Shown here: positions 1 through 6,831 of the stretch, in pieces | How positions within the stretch are numbered: the first letter of the stretch is position 1 | Layout: each line of letters starts with the position of its first letter | Assembly (NCBI GenBank): GCA_905199225.1 | Contig: CAJKFS010000019.1 | Location: 1 to 40,829 of the forward strand | DNA length: 40,829 nucleotides | Direction: 5' to 3' | From: an uncultured Collinsella sp. | Lineage (GTDB): Bacteria > Actinomycetota > Coriobacteriia > Coriobacteriales > Coriobacteriaceae | Program-made: the position numbers and the translations under genes | The notes under the pieces: generated by a model | Databases searched by the model: none | Told to the model about the DNA's origin: nothing | Seen by the model: the letters and a program-made list of their open reading frames with translations, nothing else

Positions 1-295
1 AGGAGGTATTACGAGCTCCTGTGCGAATTGAAGGGAGCGCTCCCGCAAACTGCCTATTGACAACTTATAGGAGCGTCGCTTTTTGGTCCGTCGCCTTGTT
101 AAAGGCAACTGCACGCAGACCGAGAACTCCTCGCTGTTCATGCAGGCCGCCCGCGACTTTCCCGAGGCCTACCAGTGCGCCTACGCCATCAACCGCGTCT
201 TCGAGAAAGAGTTCAACCAGAGCTGTTCGGACGAGGAGCTCCTGTATCTGATGATGCATATCAACCGTCTGCGATCGAGCTCGCAGCCCGAGTAA
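1..295 (+). pseudogene. 3' end of a BglG/LicT-type PRD antiterminator, frameshifted
   Basis: This is the C-terminal end of a transcription antiterminator carrying a PRD (PTS regulation domain), cut off by the window edge. Three reading frames carry the domain in succession. Frame 1 gives RRYYELLCELKGALPQTAY up to a stop at 58-60, frame 3 gives LTTY, and frame 2 gives ERRFLVRRLVKGNCTQ and runs to the stop at 293-295. The late MMHINRL stretch fits the conserved histidine region of a PRD. Adding one base near 57-58 and one near 68-69 would restore a continuous domain. The family binds a RAT hairpin in its target mRNA and is controlled by PTS phosphorylation; the downstream permease and glucosidase are the expected targets. 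The damage is either real pseudogenisation or sequence error near a contig end. Family call moderately sure; exact frameshift sites inferred. Confidence 0.6.
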
Positions 296-300
296 CACGC

Positions 301-336
301 GCCGCCAGCCCGGCGGCAATCGCAACAATTCTTTTT
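301..336 (+). terminator. weak GC hairpin after the antiterminator fragment
   Basis: A 6-bp stem (301-306 with 312-317, loop AGCCC) is followed 11 bases later by a T-rich stretch (329-336). The gap before the T run makes it a poor intrinsic terminator. It could be part of an antitermination leader for the PTS gene at 414, but no clear RAT sequence was recognised. Confidence 0.25.
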
Positions 337-413
337 GGTTTCTAGCTGCGGGCAAGGTACCGGCTCGCGGTAGGGGATATTTTTGTCGAAATTTGGAAAA
401 GAGAGGACAGATC

Positions 414-1853
414 ATGGCAGGTAAATACGACGATCTTGCTGCCCAGATCGTAGAGCTGGTTGGCGGTAAGTCCAACGTCAAATGCGTCGCACACTGCATT
501 ACCCGCGTTCGTTTTAAGCTCAAGGACGAGTCGAAGGCCAATGACGAGGCAATCTCCGAGCTACCCAACGTCATCAAGGTCATGCACGCCAACGGCCAGT
601 ACCAGGTTGTTGTGGGCAACATCGTCGAGGACGTCTACGACGCCGTTCTCAAGGCCGGCGGTTTTAGCGACGGCGGCGCCGTCGACGCCGATGACGACGA
701 TGCCGCTCCCAAGGGCGTTACCGATGTGATCATCGACCTCATCTCGGGCATCTTCGCCCCCATGCTCGGCACCTTCGCCGCTGCCGGTATCATGAAGGGC
801 CTGCTGGCGCTCGCTACCTTCCTGGTCCCGAGCTTTGCTAACGACGGCGCCTACACGCTGCTCTACACCGTCGCCGACGGCATGTTCTACTTCCTGCCCG
901 TGGTGCTTGGCTTTACCGCGGCCAAGAAGTTCAAGATGAGCGAGTTCAACGGCATGGCCATCGCCTTTGCTTTGGTGTACCCCACCATGGTTGCCTTGAC
1001 CTCGGGTGAGGTTGTCGGCTCCGTCGAGCTCGGCTTTGCCGGTACCTTCTCTTGGTACACCACGTTCCTGGGCCTGCCGCTCATCATGCCCGCCTCGGGT
1101 TACACCAGCTCCGTTATCCCCATCCTGCTCATGATCTGGTTCGGCTCTACCCTCGAGCACTGGGTTAAGAAGTGGATGCCCGCTTCTATGAAGATGTTCT
1201 TCACCCCGCTGATCGTCGTCACCGTCACCGTCACCCTTGGCTACCTGGTCATTGGCCCCATCGCCACGCTCATCACCAACCTGCTCGGTGAGCTCTTCGC
1301 GCTGCTGTTTGGCCTGCCCATGATCGGTTCCATCTTGGGTTGCACCCTCGTCGGTGCCTTCTGGATGTGCCTGGTCATCTTTGGCTTCCACTGGTCCCTC
1401 GTGCCCATCGCGCTGGTCAACCTGTCCACTCTGGGCTACGACTACGTTCTGGGCTCCGTTATCGCCCACTCTTTCTCGCTGGGCGCCGTGCTCTTTGCCA
1501 TGTATCTCAAGAACAAGGACGAGAAGTTCCGCGGCATCGCACTGCCGGCCATGATCTCCGCCTTCTTCTTTGGCGTCACCGAGCCCGCTATCTACGGTGT
1601 TGCCCTGCCCGATAAGAAGGCCTTCATCAACGCCAGCATCGGTTCTGCCGTGGGCGGCCTCATCATCGGCATCTCCGGCGCCGTGGTGTACATGTCCGGC
1701 GGTCTGGGCGTCTTCAACTGGCTGTCCTTCATCGATCCCTCCGGTGTTAACGGCATCAACCACATGATCTGGGCTATCGTTGCCTCGCTCGTGGGTGCCG
1801 CCGTGGGCTTCGCAATCGAGTTTGTCACCTACAAGCCCGAGGCTGCCAAGTAG
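414..1853 (+). CDS. PTS beta-glucoside-type permease, EIIBC
   Basis: Membrane permease of the phosphoenolpyruvate phosphotransferase system, 479 residues. An N-terminal EIIB domain (about residues 1-85) carries the phospho-acceptor Cys28 in the motif AHCITRVRF. A hydrophobic EIIC domain (about 105-470) with many membrane spans and the conserved segment FGVTEPAIYG follows. It should import and phosphorylate an aryl- or beta-glucoside. The start is ATG 414, with AGAGGACAG just upstream; an in-frame TTG at 393 has no better ribosome site. Full-length beta-glucoside permeases are near 620 residues because they end in an EIIA domain; here the protein stops after EIIC, so a separate EIIA must donate phosphate. 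The downstream 6-phospho-beta-glucosidase and the upstream PRD fragment support the substrate class. The exact sugar is unknown. Confidence 0.9.
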   Translation: MAGKYDDLAAQIVELVGGKSNVKCVAHCITRVRFKLKDESKANDEAISELPNVIKVMHANGQYQVVVGNIVEDVYDAVLKAGGFSDGGAVDADDDDAAPKGVTDVIIDLISGIFAPMLGTFAAAGIMKGLLALATFLVPSFANDGAYTLLYTVADGMFYFLPVVLGFTAAKKFKMSEFNGMAIAFALVYPTMVALTSGEVVGSVELGFAGTFSWYTTFLGLPLIMPASGYTSSVIPILLMIWFGSTLEHWVKKWMPASMKMFFTPLIVVTVTVTLGYLVIGPIATLITNLLGELFALLFGLPMIGSILGCTLVGAFWMCLVIFGFHWSLVPIALVNLSTLGYDYVLGSVIAHSFSLGAVLFAMYLKNKDEKFRGIALPAMISAFFFGVTEPAIYGVALPDKKAFINASIGSAVGGLIIGISGAVVYMSGGLGVFNWLSFIDPSGVNGINHMIWAIVASLVGAAVGFAIEFVTYKPEAAK

Positions 1854-1879
1854 CCCAAACGACAAAGACTCGGTACCAG

Positions 1880-1910
1880 GCCGGCGGGGACAAGCGCCCT
1901 GCCGGCTTTT
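1880..1910 (+). terminator. intrinsic terminator after the PTS permease
   Basis: A 10-bp stem (1880-1889 with 1897-1906, one wobble or mismatch) closes on a 7-nt loop and runs into TTTT. It lies 27 bp after the permease stop and separates it from the glucosidase gene. Confidence 0.7.
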
Positions 1911-1912
1911 AA

Positions 1913-1964
1913 AACCTGCCAATAAGGAACAGGTTTATTTTGGTCGGTTTTATCTGGGCAAACG
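1913..1964 (-). repeat. 52-nt dispersed repeat, copy 1
   Basis: This 52-nt stretch matches the reverse complement of 33635-33686 at 49 of 52 positions without gaps. Both copies lie in intergenic DNA directly beside a strong hairpin. Function unknown; it may be part of a larger REP-like element. Confidence 0.75.
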
Positions 1965-2047
1965 TCGTCTCCGTCAGCTCCGTCCGCATATCTTAAGCCG
2001 GCATAGTTTCGATGGGTCGGTCCGTGCGCGTCCCGCAACATGCCTCG

Positions 2048-2205
2048 CCACGAAACCGGCCTATCTACTACGTTTAGGTGGCAGGGACTAACCACACGGC
2101 GGTTTTCCGAAAACCGTCAAGCCTTCTACCTGCGGTTTTATTATTGACAATTGCGGTGTGGTCGGTGATTTGCGGTAAAACGTAGTAGATAGGCCGGTTT
2201 CGTGG
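2048..2205. repeat. 28-bp perfect inverted repeat enclosing 102 bp, upstream of the glucosidase
   Basis: Positions 2048-2075 and 2178-2205 are exact reverse complements over 28 bases. The enclosed 102 bp contain a further hairpin (CGGTTTT/AAAACCG near 2098-2117) and partly complementary CCACAC/GTGTGG segments near 2092 and 2155, so the whole could fold as one long branched structure. It has no coding potential. It could be a MITE-like element, a leader RNA for the gene at 2305, or a processed repeat. Confidence 0.8.
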
Positions 2206-2304
2206 CAGCGGTTCCTGCGCGGACCCCGAGCAGGACGCAAATTGGTCCTGCGGACGCCGTTTCGGCGCCCGTGCAACATCCCAACACGTACGAAAGGAGC
2301 CAAC

Positions 2305-3753
2305 ATGGCTTTTCCCGATGGATTTCTGTGGGGCGGCGCCACTGCCGCCAATCAGTGCGAAGGCGGATACAACGAGGACGGCAAGGGCCTCGGTGTCCCC
2401 GACATCATGACTGGCGGTACGGTCTCCGAGCCGCGCCACATTACCGACGGCATTCTGCCCCAGTACCACTATCCCAGCCACGAGGCCGTGGATATGTACC
2501 ATCATTATCTCGACGACATCAAGCTCTTTGGCGAGATGGGCTTTAAGTGCTACCGCATGTCCATCAACTGGAGCCGCATCTTCCCCAACGGCGACGAGGC
2601 CGAGCCCAACCAGGCCGGCATCGAGTTCTACCGCCGCGTGTTCCAGGCCTGTCAGGAGCAGGGCATCGAGCCCATGGTCACCCTTAGCCACTACGAGCTG
2701 CCCTATGGCCTGTCCAAAAACTACGGCGGCTGGAAGAACCCCAAGCTCATCGATTTCTACCTTAACTACGCCCGCACCGTCATGACCGAGTACAAGGGCC
2801 TGGTGCGCTACTGGCTCACCTTTAACGAAATCAATTGCCTGCTCATGGGCGGTTTTGGCGGCGTGATGGGCGGCGGTATGGTGCCCGAGGCAACTGACAC
2901 GTCCATGGCCTTTGGCAACTGCGACTGGGACGATCCGCAGGCGCGCTTCGATGCTCTGCACCATCAGTTCTTGGCGAGCGCCAAGTGCGTCACCATGGGC
3001 CATCAGATCGACCCTCAGAACAAGATCGGCTGCATGATCGCCGGCAACGCTTGCTATCCGCACACGTGCAACCCGGCAGATGTTCTGGCCGCACAAAAGC
3101 AGCAGCGCGAGATGAACTTCTACTGTGGCGACGTGCAGGTGCGCGGTGCGTATCCCTCGTGGGCGCCCAGCGTGTGGCGCCGCGAAGGCGTGCACGTGGA
3201 GGTTTCGCCCGAGGACGCCGCCACGCTGGCCGCCGGCAAGGTCGACTTCTACAGCTTTAGCTACTACATGAGCGCCACGGCCACGGCTGACCCGGTGCTG
3301 CTGGAGCAGGGCAACATCTTTGGTGGCGCCGGCAACGAGTACCTCAAGAAGAGCGATTGGGGTTGGGCGATCGACCCCGAGGGCCTGCGCTACTACCTGG
3401 AGGAGGTCTACGACCGCTACCAGGTGCCGCTGATGATTGTCGAGAACGGCCTGGGCGCGGTGGACGAGGTCGAGGCGGACGGTTCGATTCACGACAGCTA
3501 CCGCATCGATTACCTGCGTGAGCATATCAAGCAGATGGAGATTGCCATCGAGGACGGCGTGGACCTGATGGGCTACACCATGTGGGGCTGCATCGATTTG
3601 GTGAGCGCCTCGACCGGCGAGATGAAGAAGCGCTACGGCTTCATCTACGTCGACAAGGACAACGACGGCAACGGCACGCTCGCCCGCAGCCGCAAGGACA
3701 GCTTCTTCTGGTACAAGAAGGTCATCGAGTCCAACGGCGCCGACCTGGCCTAG
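2305..3753 (+). CDS. bglA: 6-phospho-beta-glucosidase, glycoside hydrolase family 1
   Basis: Cytoplasmic enzyme that splits phosphorylated beta-glucosides delivered by the PTS into glucose 6-phosphate and an aglycone or sugar. The 482-residue length is typical of the family. The N-terminal signature FPDGFLWGGATAANQ is clear. The acid/base glutamate is E175 in TFNEIN and the nucleophile is E380 in IVENG. The start ATG 2305 follows AAAGGAGC with good spacing. It lies downstream of the EIIBC permease but behind that gene's terminator and a large inverted repeat, so it may have its own promoter or depend on antitermination. A repeat-derived terminator follows at 3781. The family is certain; the 6-phospho preference is inferred from sequence style and the neighbouring PTS gene. 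Confidence 0.93.
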   Translation: MAFPDGFLWGGATAANQCEGGYNEDGKGLGVPDIMTGGTVSEPRHITDGILPQYHYPSHEAVDMYHHYLDDIKLFGEMGFKCYRMSINWSRIFPNGDEAEPNQAGIEFYRRVFQACQEQGIEPMVTLSHYELPYGLSKNYGGWKNPKLIDFYLNYARTVMTEYKGLVRYWLTFNEINCLLMGGFGGVMGGGMVPEATDTSMAFGNCDWDDPQARFDALHHQFLASAKCVTMGHQIDPQNKIGCMIAGNACYPHTCNPADVLAAQKQQREMNFYCGDVQVRGAYPSWAPSVWRREGVHVEVSPEDAATLAAGKVDFYSFSYYMSATATADPVLLEQGNIFGGAGNEYLKKSDWGWAIDPEGLRYYLEEVYDRYQVPLMIVENGLGAVDEVEADGSIHDSYRIDYLREHIKQMEIAIEDGVDLMGYTMWGCIDLVSASTGEMKKRYGFIYVDKDNDGNGTLARSRKDSFFWYKKVIESNGADLA

Positions 3754-3780
3754 CCAAGTCTCAACCAGCGTAAACATCGC

Positions 3781-3820
3781 AACCACCACAAAGGGGCCAG
3801 GCACCTTTGTGGTGGTTTTT
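3781..3820 (+). terminator. terminator made from a GCCAGGCAC-type hairpin repeat
   Basis: A perfect 14-bp stem (3781-3794 with 3804-3817) ends in a T run to 3820, making a strong terminator for the glucosidase. The loop contains GGCCAGGCAC. Related hairpins with a CCAGGC or CAGG(C/T) loop and CCTTTGTGGTGG right arm occur near 5354, 6337 and 16253. Confidence 0.8.
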
Positions 3821-3988
3821 GCTTTGGTAGATGGTTGGGACATGCCTTACAATCTACCAAGTAGTTCATGCTGGGCGGAAAGACGGAAGGGGCTCGATGC
3901 GACCCTAGCCAGGCATACGGATAGATTGAGCCAATGGACAGCGGATGAATGGACGCTGCCCGCTATTCGTATGCGATAAGGAGCACCC

Positions 3989-5269
3989 ATGCCCACATCT
4001 GTATTCCCAAAAGTCCGCTCGTCGCTGTCCGCGCAGGCTAAACGCCTGGTAGCGATGCGCTTTCTCATCTACACCGGGTTTCAGACCAGCTACTTTATCG
4101 GCGTCATCGGAACGCTTACCTATGCGGACGATGCCTCGGTCGTCGCGACATCGCTGGCCGTCCTGTTCATGAACGTTTTCGTGATCCTGGGATCCTTTGC
4201 GGGCGGCGCTGCGCTCGACGCATGGGGTCCGCGCCGCCATTTCTTGCTGAGCATCGTCGGCACGCTCGCAACTGGCACGGCAATCATCGCCTTTGGTAGC
4301 GCGACCGGCGTCGTCCTGCTCGGCGCGGTGTTTCTGGGCTTTACGATGGGATTCGCCCAGCCCATCGCCACATCCTATCCGGCTTACCTCACCGACGATC
4401 CTGTCGAGCTCAAAGACATCAACTCCGCCATCGCCATGTTTTCAAACGTGAGTATCATCGTTGGTCCCACGCTGGGCGGCTTTGTCGCGGCGGCTGCGTC
4501 GTCGCGTGCGGTGTTCGTGCTTATGATGCTCTTTACCGTGCTGGCGTTCGTCGTCGGTTGGGGCTTTAGGCCGCAGACCAGCCATGTCGCCGGGCATGCG
4601 GATGCCGATTCGACAGAGGAAGGGGAGCGTGCGGGACAAAGCTCCAACCCCAGCACGTCCGCCCGCGCCACCTTCGCAGCCAGCATCAAGACAGTCTTCA
4701 CCAACAGCGTCCTCGCGCTACTTTTCTGCATTATTTTTCTCTCGAACTTTGGCTACGGAGCCTTCGATCCGCTCGAGTCGTTTTTCTATCGCGATGTCCT
4801 ACGCGTCGGCGTTGAGTGGATGGGCTGGCTCTCGTCGGCTTCGGGCGTGGGCGCGGTGCTGGGTGCCGTGCTCGCGCTCCGCTTGCCGCCGCACCTGGTC
4901 AACCTTAAAACGCTGCTCGTGGCGCTTATGTCCGTGGGCCTGGGAAGTCTGCTCTATGTGGGGACGCCGTACGTGGGCGTGGCCCTCGTCGGCCAGATCG
5001 CCCTGGGCATAGCTTGGGGTGTCGTCAACCCGCTCCACAACACCATCGTGCAAACGACGGCTCCGCTCGAGCAGCTTGGCCGCGTCAATTCGGTCATGGG
5101 CTTTGGCAATATGTTCGCCGGCGTGGCCCCTCTGGCGGTTGCACCGTGGCTGGCGGCAAAATTTGGCGTACAACAGACACTCGTGGGGGCGGGCATGGCC
5201 GTGACGGCGGTTCCCGCTGCATTGCTGCTGTTTGGACGCAATCACTTGGATCGTGCCGTAAAGCGGTAA
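3989..5269 (+). CDS. MFS transporter, substrate unknown
   Basis: Integral membrane protein of the major facilitator superfamily, 426 residues with about twelve hydrophobic spans. The two six-helix halves are joined by a hydrophilic, charged loop around residues 195-230, which is the usual layout. A basic segment after the second span (DAWGPRRHF, near residue 80) matches the MFS motif A region. The start ATG 3989 follows AAGGAG. No substrate-specific motif was recognised; resistance or efflux is only a general possibility. The gene stands alone, flanked on both sides by hairpin repeats. Confidence 0.85.
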   Translation: MPTSVFPKVRSSLSAQAKRLVAMRFLIYTGFQTSYFIGVIGTLTYADDASVVATSLAVLFMNVFVILGSFAGGAALDAWGPRRHFLLSIVGTLATGTAIIAFGSATGVVLLGAVFLGFTMGFAQPIATSYPAYLTDDPVELKDINSAIAMFSNVSIIVGPTLGGFVAAAASSRAVFVLMMLFTVLAFVVGWGFRPQTSHVAGHADADSTEEGERAGQSSNPSTSARATFAASIKTVFTNSVLALLFCIIFLSNFGYGAFDPLESFFYRDVLRVGVEWMGWLSSASGVGAVLGAVLALRLPPHLVNLKTLLVALMSVGLGSLLYVGTPYVGVALVGQIALGIAWGVVNPLHNTIVQTTAPLEQLGRVNSVMGFGNMFAGVAPLAVAPWLAAKFGVQQTLVGAGMAVTAVPAALLLFGRNHLDRAVKR

Positions 5270-5270
5270 A

Positions 5271-5335
5271 AAACCATCACAACATTCGATGAAAATCGCG
5301 ATTTTGCCGAAAAACGTCGAATGTTGTGATGGTTT
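5271..5335. repeat. 65-bp hairpin repeat, copy 1
   Basis: A perfect 19-bp stem (5271-5289 with 5317-5335) closes a 27-nt loop (5290-5316) that contains the smaller palindrome AAAATCGCGATTTT. The element recurs at 16300-16364 with an identical loop and two compensatory base-pair changes in the stem. It starts 2 bp after the MFS stop and may also act as its terminator, though the T run is short. Confidence 0.9.
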
Positions 5336-5353
5336 GGCCCGTAGACGCCGCGA

Positions 5354-5414
5354 TCACCACAAAGGTGCCAGGCTCCTTTGTGGTGAAGGTGCCAGGCTCC
5401 TTTGTGGTGGTTTT
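5354..5414 (+). repeat. tandem pair of GTGCCAGGC hairpin repeats
   Basis: A 24-bp unit is duplicated exactly (5362-5385 and 5386-5409). The first copy forms a 12-bp hairpin (5354-5365 with 5375-5386), and the second ends in GGTGGTTTT. It belongs to the same family as the terminator at 3781. It sits between the 65-bp hairpin and the HAD gene. Confidence 0.75.
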
Positions 5415-5503
5415 GCTCCAAAGCGCCCCGTGCGCGCCTTGGTATACCATGTACTCCATTTCCGATCGCTCCCCACACCGCCACACTACCCAGAAAGGGC
5501 CTC

Positions 5504-6325
5504 ATGGACGCCACATTCAGCCTCATCAAAGCCGTGTTCTGCGATATCGACGGCACGCTGCTCACAAGCGAGCACACGGTGTCCCCGCGCACCGTGGCCG
5601 CGATCCGCGCCCTGCGCGAGCGCGGCGTGCTCTTTGGCCTGTGCACCGGGCGCGACGCCCACGCGACCGAGGCCATGTACGAGCTCTGGGGCATCGACGG
5701 CCTGGTAGATGTGATGGTGGGTTGCGGCGGTGCCGAGGTCATCGACCTCGCGCACGGCATCAACGAGCTGAGCTACCCGCTGCCGGGCGAAACCATCGCG
5801 CGCATCTGCAAACACATGGCGGACCTTCCGGCAACGCCCGTCTGCCCCCGAGACGGCGTGTTCTACGTTCCCGAGAGCAATGCGTGCGTGGAGCACCTGT
5901 CGCGTGTCGACGGCGTGCCCTATAAGGTGGTCGATTTTGCCGAGTTCTTGCGCGAACCGCAGCCCAAGGTGATGTTTACCATGGCGCCCGAGGTGATGCC
6001 GCAGGTCATCGAGCACGCATCGACGTTCGTCGACGATACTGTTAAGGCAGCCGCCCTGCAAACCACGCAGCGCCTCTACGAGTTCATGGACCCGCGCGTG
6101 TCCAAGACGCGCGGCCTTGTGCGCGTGGCGGAGCTCAACGACATGGAGCTCCAGAACATCTGCGTGTTTGGCGATGCCGATAACGACACCTGCATGGTGG
6201 CCGACGCCGGCGTGGGCGTGGCCATGGCAAACGGCAGCGATGCCACCCGCGCCGCCGCCGACTTTGTGACCGCGAGCAACGACGAAGACGGCATCGCGAT
6301 CTTTATCGAGGAACATTTGCTGTAG
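5504..6325 (+). CDS. Cof-type HAD hydrolase (sugar-phosphate or nucleotide phosphatase)
   Basis: Cytoplasmic phosphatase of the haloacid dehalogenase superfamily, 273 residues, a normal size for the Cof/YidA group with a C2 cap. Motif I is DIDGTLL with nucleophile D14 and D16. The late motif GDADNDTCMV supplies the Mg-binding acidic residues. The ending VAMANGSDATRAAADFV is typical of Cof proteins. The start ATG 5504 follows AGAAAGGG; an upstream ATG at 5402 lies inside a repeat and is unlikely. Substrate cannot be read from sequence. The gene is monocistronic and is followed by another hairpin repeat. Confidence 0.88.
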   Translation: MDATFSLIKAVFCDIDGTLLTSEHTVSPRTVAAIRALRERGVLFGLCTGRDAHATEAMYELWGIDGLVDVMVGCGGAEVIDLAHGINELSYPLPGETIARICKHMADLPATPVCPRDGVFYVPESNACVEHLSRVDGVPYKVVDFAEFLREPQPKVMFTMAPEVMPQVIEHASTFVDDTVKAAALQTTQRLYEFMDPRVSKTRGLVRVAELNDMELQNICVFGDADNDTCMVADAGVGVAMANGSDATRAAADFVTASNDEDGIAIFIEEHLL

Positions 6326-6338
6326 CGCCAGGCGAGAA

Positions 6339-6370
6339 CCACCGCGAAGGGGGCAGGCACCTTTGTGGTG
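6339..6370 (+). repeat. GGCAGGCAC hairpin repeat after the HAD gene
   Basis: A 12-bp stem (6339-6350 with 6359-6370) pairs fully only if two G-T wobbles are allowed, so it would be stable as RNA. It lacks a T run. Same family as 3781 and 16253. Confidence 0.6.
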
Positions 6371-6371
6371 G

Positions 6372-6831
6372 CCTCAGGCAATTTTGGCGAATTGATGCCT
6401 AAAATCTGCGCGAAAATTCAAATACGGTTGTCTGAACATCACGCTTTTAACCACCGATGGGTTAAAGATATTCTCATCAGTTTGGTAGGGTATTCATCCC
6501 GGTTGATGACCTACCGCTCACGGTCGATTTTCGACCGTTCACAGGATGTTTGCTCTTGAGCAAAATGTTGTGCAAATAAATATAATGCTATTAAAAAACT
6601 GATAACTAACTTAATTACCAGTAGAAACAGATATTTCAGAGCGAATAAACAAAGGTAAATCTGAGCAAATGTCAAGAGAATTGAGAATTCGCTACAAAAC
6701 TACTGGTTTTCTTGCTCAGATGTTCAAACAATCGTTACAATATGGATTACTAAGCGTGCGCAATTACAGATTGCGCAGATACGTTTGATGGTGAAAGAGC
6801 AAGATCGCGGTCTCTTGGGGAGGAGACATCG
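6372..6831 (+). other. AT-rich, hairpin-rich leader region of the pilus locus
   Basis: No gene is visible in these 460 bases, which are clearly more AT-rich than the surroundings. Hairpins or palindromes lie at 6446-6466, 6484-6515, 6520-6538 (ACGGTCGA/TCGACCGT) and 6550-6563 (TTGCTC-TT-GAGCAA). The TTGCTC/GAGCAA motif returns at 6663-6668 and 6712-6717. These look like operator sites or a structured leader; no known riboswitch was recognised. Confidence 0.5.
6712..6741 (+). promoter_or_regulatory. candidate promoter of the pilus operon
   Basis: TTGCTC (6712-6717) and TACAAT (6736-6741) are 18 bp apart, about 90 bp before the tip-pilin start. The -35 hexamer is itself one of the repeated TTGCTC motifs and forms an 8-bp inverted pair with CTGAGCAA at 6661-6668, suggesting regulated access. 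Confidence 0.4.

Noticed and set aside
561..3843. Long antisense open frames opposite the PTS permease and the glucosidase
   Set aside because: High-GC genes give long shadow frames. These lack ribosome sites and have implausible composition, while the plus-strand genes carry clear catalytic motifs.
6372..6831. Known riboswitch (for example cyclic-di-GMP type) upstream of the pilus genes
   Set aside because: The hairpins do not match a recognised consensus, and no terminator sits before the first start codon.
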